Assembly: GCA_028868995.1 (NCBI GenBank)
Contig: JAGWTH010000013.1
Span: 1 to 64,000 of the forward strand
Direction: 5' to 3'
DNA: 64,000 nt
From: Burkholderiales bacterium
GTDB lineage: Bacteria; Pseudomonadota; Gammaproteobacteria; Burkholderiales; Burkholderiaceae_C
Shown: in pieces, positions 43,014 to 51,234 of the stretch
How the letters are laid out: the number at the start of each line of letters is the position of its first letter
Numbering within the stretch: position 1 is the first letter of the stretch
Program-made: the position numbers and the translations under genes
The notes under the pieces: model-generated
Seen by the model: only the letters and a program-made list of their open reading frames with translations
What the model was told of the DNA's origin: nothing
Database searches by the model: none

Positions 43014-43019
43014 ATTATA
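43014..43019 (-). promoter_or_regulatory. -10 hexamer TATAAT for the Mth938-like gene
   Basis: On the minus strand a perfect TATAAT sits 63 bases before the TTG at 42950. There is no clear -35. Its position inside the longer GTG-initiated frame argues for the shorter protein. Confidence 0.4.
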
Positions 43020-43054
43020 GGTTTCACTTCTCGTCACCGCCTCGCGGAGGGCCT

Positions 43055-44278
43055 TTGAAGACCGTCCAGAAATCCACCAAGCTCGCCAACGTGCTGTACG
43101 ACATCCGCGGCCCCATCATGGACGCCGCCCGGCAGATGGAGGAGGAAGGCCACAAGATCATCAAGCTGAACATCGGCAACCTCGCGCCGTTCGGCTTCGA
43201 TGCGCCGGAGGAAATCCAGCAGGACATGATCCGCAACCTGCCGAACTCGGCGGGCTACTCGGACAGCAAGGGCATCTTCGCCGCGCGCAAGGCGGTGATG
43301 CACTACACCCAGCAGCAGGGCATCCAGGGCGTGACGCTCGACGACGTCTGGCTGGGCAACGGCGCCAGCGAGCTGATCGCCATCGCCACCAACGCGCTGC
43401 TCAACGAGGGCGACGAACTGCTGCTGCCTTCGCCCGACTATCCGCTGTGGACCGCCTGCACGGCGCTGTCGGGCGGCACGCCGGTGCACTACATGTGCGA
43501 CGAGGCCAACGGCTGGATGCCCGACCTCGACGACATCCGCCGCAAGATCACGCCGGCCACCAAGGGCATCGTGGTCATCAACCCCAACAACCCGACCGGC
43601 GCGCTCTACTCGGACGACCTGCTGCGCGGGATCGTGGCGCTGGCCCGCCAGCACGGCCTGGTGATCTTCGCCGACGAGGTCTACGACAAGGTGCTGTACG
43701 ACGGCGTGAAGCACACCGCCCTGGCCAGCCTGTCGGAAGACGTGCTCACGCTCACATTCAACTCGCTGTCCAAGAGCTACCGCTCCTGCGGCTACCGCGC
43801 CGGCTGGCTGGTGGTCTCGGGCGACAAGAAGGCGGGCGCCGACTACATCGAGGGCCTGACCATGCTCTCGAACATGCGCCTGTGCGCCAACGTCCCGGGC
43901 CAGTGGGCCATCCAGACCGCGCTGGGCGGCTACCAGAGCATCAACGAGCTGGTCGGCCCCGGCGGGCGGCTCGCGCGGCAGCGCAACCTCGCCCACGAGA
44001 TGATCACCGCCATCCCGGGCGTCACCTGCAACAAGCCGCAGGCGGCGCTGTACATGTTCCCGCGCCTGGACCCGAAGATCTACCCGATCCAGGACGACCG
44101 CCAGTTCTTCCTGGAGCTGCTGCAGGAGACCCGGGTGATGCTGGTGCAGGGCTCGGGCTTCAACTACCCGGACAACCAGCATTTCCGCATCGTCTTCCTG
44201 CCGCACGAGGACGACCTGCGCGAGGCGGTCAACCGCATCGCGCGCTTCCTCGACCACTACCGCAAACGAAATTCATGA
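43055..44278 (+). CDS. alaC: PLP-dependent aminotransferase, AlaC-like (alanine/glutamate:pyruvate)
   Basis: This 407-residue class I/II aminotransferase starts with TTG at 43055 behind CGGAGGG (MKTVQKSTKLANVLYDIRGP). The PLP-Lys is in TLTFNSLSKSYRSCGYRAGW (about residue 241), the phosphate-binding Arg in GYRAGWLV, and the family block VVINPNNPTGALYSDDLLRG lies near 172-191. The closest group is alanine aminotransferase AlaC/AlaA. It opens a run of tightly linked genes: its stop overlaps the homoserine dehydrogenase start by 4 bases. Specificity for alanine versus other amino acids is inferred from the family. Confidence 0.88.
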   Translation: MKTVQKSTKLANVLYDIRGPIMDAARQMEEEGHKIIKLNIGNLAPFGFDAPEEIQQDMIRNLPNSAGYSDSKGIFAARKAVMHYTQQQGIQGVTLDDVWLGNGASELIAIATNALLNEGDELLLPSPDYPLWTACTALSGGTPVHYMCDEANGWMPDLDDIRRKITPATKGIVVINPNNPTGALYSDDLLRGIVALARQHGLVIFADEVYDKVLYDGVKHTALASLSEDVLTLTFNSLSKSYRSCGYRAGWLVVSGDKKAGADYIEGLTMLSNMRLCANVPGQWAIQTALGGYQSINELVGPGGRLARQRNLAHEMITAIPGVTCNKPQAALYMFPRLDPKIYPIQDDRQFFLELLQETRVMLVQGSGFNYPDNQHFRIVFLPHEDDLREAVNRIARFLDHYRKRNS

Positions 44279-45597
44279 AAGCCATCCAAGTCGGCCTGCT
44301 GGGCATCGGCACCGTGGGCAGCGGTGTCTTCAACGTCCTGAAACGCAACCAGGCCGAGATCCGGCGCCGTGCCGGCCGCGGCATCGAGATCACCATGGTC
44401 GCGGACCTCGACGCCGCGCGCGCGCAGGCCGTGGTCGGCCACAGCGCCAAGGTGGTGAAGGACGCCCGCGAAGTCATCGCCAACCCCGACATCGACATCG
44501 TCGTCGAGCTGATCGGCGGCTACGGCATCGCCCGCCAGCTGGTGATGGAGGCCATCGCCGCCGGCAAGCACGTGGTCACCGCCAACAAGGCGCTGCTGGC
44601 GGTGCACGGCACCGAGATCTTCGCCGCGGCGCATGCCCAGGGGGTGATGGTCGCGTTCGAGGCGGCGGTCGCGGGCGGCATCCCCATCATCAAGTCGCTG
44701 CGCGAGGGCCTCTCGGCCAACCGCATCGAGTGGATCGCCGGCATCATCAACGGCACCACCAACTTCATCCTGTCGGAGATGCGGGACAAGGGCCTGGACT
44801 TCGACGTGGTGCTGAAGGAGGCGCAGCGCCTGGGCTATGCCGAGGCCGACCCCACCTTCGACATCGAGGGCGTGGACGCCGCGCACAAGGCGACCATCAT
44901 GAGCGCCATCGCCTTCGGCGTGCCGGTGCAGTTCGACCGTGCTTACGTCGAGGGCATCACGAAGCTGTCGGCCGTGGACATCGGCTATGCCGAGCAGCTG
45001 GGCTACCGCATCAAGCTGCTGGGCATCACCAAGCGCACCGACCAGGGCATTGAGCTGCGTGTGCACCCGACGCTGGTGCCGGCCAGGCGCCTGATCGCCA
45101 ACGTGGAAGGCGCCATGAACGCCGTGATGGTGCAGGGCGACGCCGTCGGCACCACCCTGTACTACGGCAAGGGCGCGGGCAGCGAGCCCACGGCCAGCGC
45201 CGTGATCGCGGACCTGGTGGACGTGACACGCCTGCACACCGTGGACGCCGCGCACCGCGTGCCGCACCTGGCCTTCCAGCCGGACGCGATGAGCGACGAG
45301 CCCATCCTCCCCATGAGCGAGGTCGTGACCAGCTACTACCTGCGACTGCGCGTGGCCGACCAGGCCGGCGTGCTGGCCAAGGTGGCGAGCCTGCTGGCGG
45401 GCGCCGGCATCAGCATCGACGCCATGATCCAGCGCGAGGCCTCCGCCGTGGGCGGCCAGGGCTCGACCCAGACCGACCTGATCCTGCTGACGCACGGCGT
45501 GCGCGAGGGCACCATGAACGGGGTGGTCGCGCAGATGCAGAGCCTGCCCACCGTGCTCGCCCCCATTGTGCGCATCCGCAAGGAAGAACTCGCCTGA
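44275..45597 (+). CDS. hom: Homoserine dehydrogenase
   Basis: This 440-residue monofunctional enzyme reduces aspartate semialdehyde to homoserine for threonine, methionine and isoleucine. The Rossmann motif is VGLLGIGTVGSGVFNVLK at the N-terminus. The catalytic part includes ANKALLAVHGTEIFAAAHAQ, AGIINGTTNFILSEMRDKGL and GYAEADPTFDIEGVDAAHKA. A C-terminal ACT domain (about 350-430: YYLRLRVADQAGVLAKVASL) allows threonine feedback. The ATG at 44275 overlaps the aminotransferase stop and the gene is followed by thrC after 13 bases. There is no aspartokinase fusion. Confidence 0.96.
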   Translation: MKAIQVGLLGIGTVGSGVFNVLKRNQAEIRRRAGRGIEITMVADLDAARAQAVVGHSAKVVKDAREVIANPDIDIVVELIGGYGIARQLVMEAIAAGKHVVTANKALLAVHGTEIFAAAHAQGVMVAFEAAVAGGIPIIKSLREGLSANRIEWIAGIINGTTNFILSEMRDKGLDFDVVLKEAQRLGYAEADPTFDIEGVDAAHKATIMSAIAFGVPVQFDRAYVEGITKLSAVDIGYAEQLGYRIKLLGITKRTDQGIELRVHPTLVPARRLIANVEGAMNAVMVQGDAVGTTLYYGKGAGSEPTASAVIADLVDVTRLHTVDAAHRVPHLAFQPDAMSDEPILPMSEVVTSYYLRLRVADQAGVLAKVASLLAGAGISIDAMIQREASAVGGQGSTQTDLILLTHGVREGTMNGVVAQMQSLPTVLAPIVRIRKEELA

Positions 45598-45610
45598 GGC
45601 CACGAGGACC

Positions 45611-47020
45611 ATGCTTTACCTGTCCACGCGCGGCCACCCGGACCGCAAGCGCTTCTGCGAGATCCTGCTGGAAGGACTGGCGCCCGACGGCGGCCTGTAC
45701 CTGCCGGAACGCTATCCCCAGGTCGACGCCGCCACGCTCGGGAAGTGGCGCACGCTGTCCTATGCGGACCTGGCCTACGAGATCCTGTCGCTGTACATCG
45801 ACGACATTCCCGCCGGGGACCTGCGGGCGCTCGTGCGCAAGACCTACACCGAGGAGGTGTTCGGCACGAAGGAGATCGTCCCGCTGAAGCCGCTGGAGCC
45901 GGGCGTCTGCCTGGAGGCCCTGTCCAATGGCCCCACGCTCGCCTTCAAGGACATGGCGATGCAGCTGCTGGGCAACCTGTTCGAGTACGAGCTGGGCCGC
46001 CGCGGCGAGGAACTGAACATCCTGGGCGCCACCTCCGGCGACACCGGCAGCGCCGCCGAATACGCGATGCGCGGCAAGAAGGGCGTGCGGGTCTTCATGA
46101 CCTCGCCGCACGGGCGCATGAGCCCCTTCCAGCAGGCGCAGATGTTCAGCCTGCAGGACGCCAACATCCACAACCTCGCGATCGAGGGCGTGTTCGACGA
46201 CTGCCAGGACATCGTCAAGGCGGTGTCCAACGACCACGACTTCAAGCGCCGCTACCGCATCGGCACGGTCAACTCGATCAACTGGGCGCGGCTGGTGGCC
46301 CAGGTGGTGTACTACTTCGCCGGCTACTTCCAGGGCACTCGGTCGAACGACGAGCGGGTGAGCTTCGCGGTGCCATCGGGCAACTTCGGCAACGTCTGCG
46401 CCGGCCACGTGGCGCGCATGATGGGCCTGCCGATCGCGAAGCTGGTGGTGGCCACCAACGAGAACGACGTGCTGGACGAGTTCTTCCGCACCGGCGTCTA
46501 CCGCGTACGCGGCGCCCGGGACACCTACGAGACCTCCAGCCCCTCCATGGACATCTCCAAGGCCAGCAACTTCGAGCGCTTCGTGTTCGACCTGCTGGAG
46601 CGCGACGGGGCCCGCGTGCGCTACCTGTTCTCCGAGGAACTGGCCGCCAAGGGGCAGTTCGACCTGTCGCATGCCGCGCTGGTGGCGCGCGACCGCTATG
46701 GCTTCGCCTCCGGCCGCAGCACGCACGCCGACCGGCTCGCGACCATCCGCGACACCTGGCAGCGCTTCGGCACGATGATCGACACCCACACGGCCGACGG
46801 CCTGAAGGTGGCGCGCGAACAGGTGCAGCCGGGCATCCCCATGATCGTGCTGGAGACGGCGCTGCCCATCAAGTTCGCCGCGACCATCGTCGAGGCCCTG
46901 GGCCGCGGGCCCGAGCGCCCGGCGCGCTTCGCGGGCATCGAGGACCTCCCCAAGCGGGTGACGGTGCTGCCGGCGGACGCGGAGCAGGTGAAGCAGTTCA
47001 TCGCCGCGCACTGCGCATGA
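45611..47020 (+). CDS. thrC: Threonine synthase
   Basis: This 469-residue PLP enzyme turns O-phosphohomoserine into threonine. The fold-type-II PLP Lys is in GPTLAFKDMAMQLLGNLFEY (about residue 117), and the phosphate-binding stretch ILGATSGDTGSAAEYAMRGK follows. The start ATG at 45611 (MLYLSTRGHPDRKRF) has GAGGACC upstream; a longer in-frame start would overlap hom. It completes the hom-thrC pair for threonine synthesis. Its stop overlaps the mobB start by 4 bases. Confidence 0.96.
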   Translation: MLYLSTRGHPDRKRFCEILLEGLAPDGGLYLPERYPQVDAATLGKWRTLSYADLAYEILSLYIDDIPAGDLRALVRKTYTEEVFGTKEIVPLKPLEPGVCLEALSNGPTLAFKDMAMQLLGNLFEYELGRRGEELNILGATSGDTGSAAEYAMRGKKGVRVFMTSPHGRMSPFQQAQMFSLQDANIHNLAIEGVFDDCQDIVKAVSNDHDFKRRYRIGTVNSINWARLVAQVVYYFAGYFQGTRSNDERVSFAVPSGNFGNVCAGHVARMMGLPIAKLVVATNENDVLDEFFRTGVYRVRGARDTYETSSPSMDISKASNFERFVFDLLERDGARVRYLFSEELAAKGQFDLSHAALVARDRYGFASGRSTHADRLATIRDTWQRFGTMIDTHTADGLKVAREQVQPGIPMIVLETALPIKFAATIVEALGRGPERPARFAGIEDLPKRVTVLPADAEQVKQFIAAHCA

Positions 47021-47550
47021 AGGTCGTCGGCTTCGCGGGCTACTCCGGCTCGGGCAAGACGCAGCTGGTCGAGCGCCTGATCCCGGCGCTCAAGCTGCGG
47101 GGCCTGCGGGTGTCGGTCGTCAAGCACGCCCACCACGACTTCGACATCGACCATCCCGGCAAGGACACCTGGCGCCACCGCGAGGCCGGGGCCTTCGAGG
47201 TGGTTGCCGCCTCGGACCGGCGGCTGGCCCTCATGCGCGAGTTCGAGCAACCGGCGCAGCTCACCGTCCACCACCTGCTGTCCGAGCTCTACGACGGCGT
47301 TGACTGGGTCCTGGTGGAGGGCTTCAAGAACAGCGACCTGCTGAAGATCGAGGTGTGGCGGCCCGAGGCCGGCAAGCCGGCCCGCTATCCCGACGACGAC
47401 TTCGTCGTCGCCATCGCCACCGATGCGTCCGAGAGGCTGCCCCAGTCCACCCTGCGGCCGGTGCTGGATCTGAACGACGCCGATGCGGTCGCCCAGTGGC
47501 TCGTCGACAATGGCGACCGGTTCGACTACGACGCGGAGAAATACGCTTGA
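47017..47550 (+). CDS. mobB: Molybdopterin-guanine dinucleotide biosynthesis adapter MobB
   Basis: This 177-residue P-loop GTPase (GYSGSGKTQLVERLIPALKL, residues about 8-27, and YDGVDWVLVEGFKNSDLLKI) is an accessory factor for attaching GMP to molybdopterin with MobA. It starts at ATG 47017, overlapping thrC by 4 bases, and its stop overlaps the moeA TTG by 4 bases. MobA is not in the window. The Mo-cofactor genes from here to moaE form one probable unit with hom-thrC. Confidence 0.9.
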   Translation: MKVVGFAGYSGSGKTQLVERLIPALKLRGLRVSVVKHAHHDFDIDHPGKDTWRHREAGAFEVVAASDRRLALMREFEQPAQLTVHHLLSELYDGVDWVLVEGFKNSDLLKIEVWRPEAGKPARYPDDDFVVAIATDASERLPQSTLRPVLDLNDADAVAQWLVDNGDRFDYDAEKYA

Positions 47551-48860
47551 ACGCTCCCCGAGCCCCGCTGCGTTCCCTCGACGATGCCCTGGTGGCGCTG
47601 CTGGCGCAGGCGCGGCCGCTGCCCGGCACCGAGAGCGTCGCCACTTTCGAGGCCGACGGTCGCGTCCTGGCCGAGGACCTTGTGTCGCCGCTGCAGGTGC
47701 CGCCGCAGGACAACAGCTCCATGGACGGCTACGCGGTGCGCAGCGCCGAGATCGCCGACGAGGGCGTGCCGTTGGCAGTGAGCCAGCGCATCCCCGCCGG
47801 CGCCGCCGCCCAGCCGCTGCAGCCCGGCACGGCCGCGCGCATCTTCACAGGCGCCCCGGTGCCGGCCGGCGCCGACGCGATCGTGATGCAGGAGGACACC
47901 GAGGCGCTGGACGACGGCCGCGTGCGCATCCTGCGGGTGCCCGAACCCGGCCAGTGGATCCGCCGCAGCGGCGAGGACATCACCCGCGGCAGCACCGTGC
48001 TGGCGCGCGGCCAGCGCATCGGCCCGGCCGCCCAGGGACTGGCCGCCAGCATCGGCCGCGACCGCCTGCTGGTGGCGCGGCGGCCGCGCGTGGCCCTGTT
48101 CTCCACCGGCGACGAGCTGGTGATGCCGGGCCAGGTCGCGCCCGAGGCCATGCGCCCGGGTGCGATCTACAACTCCAACCGCTTCTTCCTGCGCAGCCTG
48201 CTCGCGCGCCTGGGCTGCGAGGTGCAGGACCTGGGGATCGTGCCGGACCGCCGCGAGGCGACCCTCGAGGCCCTGCGCGACGCCTCGGCGAGCAACGACC
48301 TGATCCTCACCAGCGGAGGCGTGTCGGTCGGCGAGGAGGATCACATCAAGCCGTCCGTGCAGCAGCTCGGTGCGCTGGACCTGTGGCAGATCTCCATGAA
48401 GCCCGGCAAGCCCTTCGCCTTTGGCTGGATTGCGAAGCAATCCAGCCGCGGCAACACGGCTCGTGCAGATGACGGTACCCCCTCCCCGACTCTCCCCCGC
48501 CAGGCGGGGGAGGGCTCCAGCACTTATTTCATTGGCCTGCCCGGCAACCCGGTGTCGAGCTTCGTGACCTTCCTGCTGCTGGTGCGGCCCTTCCTGCTGC
48601 AGCTGCAGGGCGCCACGCGCCTGGAGGCGCAGGCCGTCCACCTGCCCGCCCACTTCGACTGGCCGCGGCCGGACCGGCGCCGGGAGTTCCTCCGGGCCCG
48701 CCGCAATGCGGAGGGCGGCCTGGAGCTGTTCCCCAACCAGAGCTCGGGCGTCCTCACCTCCACGGTGTGGGCCGACGGCCTGATCGACGTGCCCGGCGGC
48801 CAGGCGATCGCACGCGGCGACCTCGTGCGCTTCCTGCCGCTGGCGGAGCTGCTCGCATGA
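47547..48860 (+). CDS. moeA: Molybdopterin molybdenumtransferase MoeA, with repeat-derived insertion
   Basis: This 437-residue MoeA starts with TTG at 47547 overlapping mobB. Conserved blocks are PPQDNSSMDGYAVRSAEIAD, FTGAPVPAGADAIVMQEDTE, GDELVMPGQVA, LTSGGVSVGEEDHIKPSVQQ and GLPGNPVSSFVTFLLLV. Between the usual PGKPFAFG and the last block lie about 33 extra residues (roughly 294-326) encoded by bases 48424-48527. They include a translated GC palindrome (TPSPTLPRQAGEGS). The site is in the molybdenum-binding domain loop, so activity may be kept. MoeA inserts Mo into adenylylated molybdopterin; MoaD and MoaE follow. Confidence 0.93.
   Translation: MNAPRAPLRSLDDALVALLAQARPLPGTESVATFEADGRVLAEDLVSPLQVPPQDNSSMDGYAVRSAEIADEGVPLAVSQRIPAGAAAQPLQPGTAARIFTGAPVPAGADAIVMQEDTEALDDGRVRILRVPEPGQWIRRSGEDITRGSTVLARGQRIGPAAQGLAASIGRDRLLVARRPRVALFSTGDELVMPGQVAPEAMRPGAIYNSNRFFLRSLLARLGCEVQDLGIVPDRREATLEALRDASASNDLILTSGGVSVGEEDHIKPSVQQLGALDLWQISMKPGKPFAFGWIAKQSSRGNTARADDGTPSPTLPRQAGEGSSTYFIGLPGNPVSSFVTFLLLVRPFLLQLQGATRLEAQAVHLPAHFDWPRPDRRREFLRARRNAEGGLELFPNQSSGVLTSTVWADGLIDVPGGQAIARGDLVRFLPLAELLA
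48424..48527. repeat. Palindromic repeat inserted in frame into moeA
   Basis: Within about 104 bases there are two palindromes: TGGATTGC-GAA-GCAATCCA, and a longer GC stem CCCTCCCCGAC... CCCCCGCC-A-GGCGGGGGAGGG. The second resembles the dispersed intergenic Gly/Pro-coding palindromes of many GC-rich genomes. The insertion keeps the reading frame. Confidence 0.75.
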
Positions 48861-49108
48861 AGGTGCGCGTGCGCTACTTCGCCTCGATCCGCGAGGCGAT
48901 CGGGCAGGGCGGCGAGGAACTGCAGGCCCGCGGCGAGACCCTGGGCGCGCTGCGCGACGAACTGATCGCGCGCGGCGAGCCCTATGCTTCGGCGCTGGCG
49001 CGCGGCCGGGCCGTGCGCATGGCGCTGGACCAGGCCATGAGTGACGAATCCGCGGCGCTGCGCGAAGGCTGCGAGGTCGCCTTCTTCCCGCCCGTCACCG
49101 GTGGCTGA
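48857..49108 (+). CDS. moaD: Molybdopterin synthase small subunit MoaD
   Basis: This 83-residue ubiquitin-like sulfur carrier ends with the Gly-Gly needed for thiocarboxylation (FPPVTGG). Its N-terminus (MKVRVRYFASIREAIGQGGE) is the family start. With MoaE it converts precursor Z (cPMP) into molybdopterin. It overlaps the moeA stop by 4 bases. Confidence 0.94.
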   Translation: MKVRVRYFASIREAIGQGGEELQARGETLGALRDELIARGEPYASALARGRAVRMALDQAMSDESAALREGCEVAFFPPVTGG

Positions 49109-49118
49109 GGGGCAGGGC

Positions 49119-49592
49119 ATGAACCCCCGCGTTTCCATCCAGTCCGGGGACTTCGACGTCGCCGCCGAGATCGCCGCGCTGCGCCGCGACGACCCGGGCG
49201 TGGGCGCCGTCTGCAGCTTCATCGGCACCGTGCGCGACCGCAACGACGGCAGCGCCGTCAGCGCCCTGGAGCTGGAGCACTACCCGGGCATGACCGAGAA
49301 GGCCATCGAGCAGATGATCGACGAGGCCTTCCGGCGCTTCGACATCCGCGCCGCCCGCGTGATCCACCGCGTGGGGCCCCTCCAGGTGAGCGACCAGATC
49401 GTGCTGGTGGTGGTCACCTCCGCCCACCGCGGCGAGAGCTTCCGGGCCTGCGAGTTCCTGATGGACTACCTGAAGACGCAGGCGCCATTCTGGAAGAAGG
49501 AACGCACCCCGGAAGGCGAGCGCTGGGTCGATGCCCGCGTCGCCGACGACGCGGCCCTGCAGCGCTGGGGCATCGCGAGCAGCAACTCCTGA
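49119..49592 (+). CDS. moaE: Molybdopterin synthase large subunit MoaE
   Basis: This 157-residue catalytic subunit has the family block CSFIGTVRDRNDGSAVSALE, the AALELEHYPGMTEKAIEQM-like helix, and active-site lysines in DYLKTQAPFWKKERTPEG. It accepts two sulfurs from MoaD to form the dithiolene of molybdopterin. It lies 10 bases after moaD and ends the run at a strong terminator. The sequence starts at ATG 49119 behind GGGGCAGG. Confidence 0.94.
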   Translation: MNPRVSIQSGDFDVAAEIAALRRDDPGVGAVCSFIGTVRDRNDGSAVSALELEHYPGMTEKAIEQMIDEAFRRFDIRAARVIHRVGPLQVSDQIVLVVVTSAHRGESFRACEFLMDYLKTQAPFWKKERTPEGERWVDARVADDAALQRWGIASSNS

Positions 49593-49601
49593 GCGAAAAA
49601 G

Positions 49602-49625
49602 AAAAGCGGCCCGCGGGCCGCTTTT
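49602..49625. terminator. Bidirectional terminator between moaE and a Bug-family gene
   Basis: A perfect palindrome, AAAAGCGGCC-CGCG-GGCCGCTTTT, lies two bases from the stop codon of the Bug-family gene and 10 bases after the moaE stop. Its A/T flanks give U-tracts in both directions. Confidence 0.85.
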
Positions 49626-49626
49626 G

Positions 49627-50610
49627 TCACTTCGGTTGGAACCCGCTCGCCTTGATGATCTTCTCCCAGGTCTGCGTGTAGGTCTTCACCCGCTGAGCAA
49701 ACGCGGCCTGCGGCTGGTAGGCCACCGTCAGGCCCATGGCCGTGAGCTTCTCGCGCACGTCGGGCATCGAGACCACCTTCGCCAGCGCCTGGTTGTAGTG
49801 TTCCAGCACCGCGGCCGGCGTGCCGGCAGGCGCGAACAGCCCGTAGTAAGGCAGGTCGTCCAGGTCCTTGAAGCCCAGCTCGGCGAAGGTCGGCACGTCC
49901 GGCAGGATGGCCTGGCGCTTGGCTCCGATCACCGCGACGACGCGCAGCTTGCCGGCCTTCTGGTTCTCGATGAAGTCGGGGATGGAGCCGACGCCGGCGT
50001 GGATCTGGTTGCCCAGCATGTCCTGCATCATGGGCGCGCTGCCGCGGTAGGGCGCGGCCTGCAGGTCGAGCTTGTATTTCGCGCCGACCAGGCCGACCAG
50101 GAACTCGGGGATCGAGGCGGGTGCGGGCACGCCCACGGTGTCCTTGCCGCCGTGGGCCTGCACGAACTGCACGTACTCGGCCAGCGACTTCGCCGGCGTG
50201 CCGCCCGACACCGCGAGCGCGTTGGCGAAGGTGGCGAAGCCCGCGACCGGCACGAAGTCCGTGGCCGGGTCGAAGCCGGGGTTCTTCGTCACCAGCGGCA
50301 GGATGGAGATCGTGTGGTCGTGGCTCAGGAACAGCGTGTGCCCGTCGGCCGGCGCTGCCTTCAACGCCTGCGCGGCGATCTGGCCACCGGCGCCGGCGCG
50401 GTTCTCCACCACCACCGGCGCGCCGAGCTGGTCCTTCAGCTTGTCGGCCAGGATGCGCGCGATGGCGTCGGAGCCCCCGCCCGGCGGGAAGCCCACGAGG
50501 ATGCGGATCGGTTGCGTGGCCTGGGCGTGGGCCAGGCCGGCAGCGAGGGAGACGAGGCCGGCCAGGATCAGGCGGCGCAAGGGATGGAGGGGGGCGGGCA
50601 GTCGGGTCAT
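49627..50610 (-). CDS. Tripartite tricarboxylate transporter receptor (Bug family), copy 1
   Basis: This 327-residue extracytoplasmic binding protein has a signal peptide (residues about 1-30, LAGLVSLAAGLAHAQA) and Bug signatures IRILVGFPPGGGSDAIARIL, VVENRAGAGGQIAAQALKA and YRGSAPMMQDMLGNQIHAGV. Bug proteins bind carboxylates, aromatic acids or amino acids in the periplasm; the membrane partners TctA/TctB are not in this window, as is usual for orphan Bug genes. The ATG at 50610 is followed by a long hydrophobic n-region. It ends at the bidirectional terminator shared with moaE and lies just downstream of marR. The ligand is unknown. Confidence 0.9.
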   Translation of the reverse strand: MTRLPAPLHPLRRLILAGLVSLAAGLAHAQATQPIRILVGFPPGGGSDAIARILADKLKDQLGAPVVVENRAGAGGQIAAQALKAAPADGHTLFLSHDHTISILPLVTKNPGFDPATDFVPVAGFATFANALAVSGGTPAKSLAEYVQFVQAHGGKDTVGVPAPASIPEFLVGLVGAKYKLDLQAAPYRGSAPMMQDMLGNQIHAGVGSIPDFIENQKAGKLRVVAVIGAKRQAILPDVPTFAELGFKDLDDLPYYGLFAPAGTPAAVLEHYNQALAKVVSMPDVREKLTAMGLTVAYQPQAAFAQRVKTYTQTWEKIIKASGFQPK

Positions 50611-50639
50611 CCCACGAGCATACCGGAGCCGCGCCCGAT

Positions 50640-51143
50640 TCAGTCGGGCGGGCGGTGCGCCCGCGGCGGCACGAAGGCGGCACGCGCCTCGTCCTCCAGG
50701 CCGTCCGTGAGCCGCTGCAGCAGGTCCAGCAGTTGCTCCTGCTGCAGCGCGTCCAGCGGCCCCATCAGGCGCCGGTAGGCGCGCTCCGCGGGCTTCTGGG
50801 CCAGGCGCAGCACCTGCTCGCCCTCGGCGGTGAGGGACACCGAGACGGTGCGCCGGTTCGCCTCGCCCGGGCCGCGTCGGACCAGGCCGCGGGCCTCTAG
50901 GCCGCGCAGCACGCGCAGCACCGTGACCTTGTCGAAGCCCAGTGCCCGTGCCAGGCTGGACTGGTCGAGGCCCGGATGCGCCTGCAGCACCGTCAGGGCG
51001 CCGAACTGCGCCGGCGTGAGCGCCAGGTCCCGGCAGGCATCCTCGAACACGGCGGCGGAGATCTGGTGCGCGCGGCGCAGCAGGAAGCCGGGCCGGGCAT
51101 AGAGCCGGGTGAGGCTGGCAGGCATCTTGGGCGGGGCGGGCAC
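50640..51143 (-). CDS. MarR-family transcriptional regulator
   Basis: This 167-residue winged-helix repressor (HTH about 50-100: LAGLDQSSLARALGFDKVTV-like region, wing ARGLVRRGPGEANRRTVSVS) is of the MarR type, which senses small phenolic ligands. GTG 51143 is preceded by AAGGA at a long spacing; ATG 51125 (MPASLTRLYARPG) is the alternative. It is divergent from the second Bug gene and its flavin monooxygenase across 91 bases, where a 14-base palindrome covers the likely +1. That arrangement points to ligand-relieved repression of the monooxygenase pair, and perhaps of the downstream Bug copy 1. Confidence 0.87.
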   Translation of the reverse strand: MPAPPKMPASLTRLYARPGFLLRRAHQISAAVFEDACRDLALTPAQFGALTVLQAHPGLDQSSLARALGFDKVTVLRVLRGLEARGLVRRGPGEANRRTVSVSLTAEGEQVLRLAQKPAERAYRRLMGPLDALQQEQLLDLLQRLTDGLEDEARAAFVPPRAHRPPD

Positions 51144-51195
51144 GGTCGTCGGGGTCCTTGGGGTCTGTGCGGATTGTGCCTCGGCGGCGGCCCGC

Positions 51196-51216
51196 CATAA
51201 TCGTTAGCATGCCAAC
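51196..51216 (+). promoter_or_regulatory. -10 CATAAT with an overlapping MarR-type palindrome
   Basis: CATAAT (51196-51201) is followed at once by GTTAGCATGCCAAC (51203-51216), a palindrome around GCATGC with one mismatched pair. The GTTRGCATGCYAAC form resembles known MarR operators. It would cover the transcription start of the Bug-monooxygenase pair. Confidence 0.6.
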
Positions 51217-51234
51217 TCGCAAGCGGGAAAGTCA

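Noticed and set aside
43035-43037. GTG as start of the Mth938-like protein
   Set aside because: It would add 29 non-conserved residues and lies upstream of the only -10-like TATAAT.
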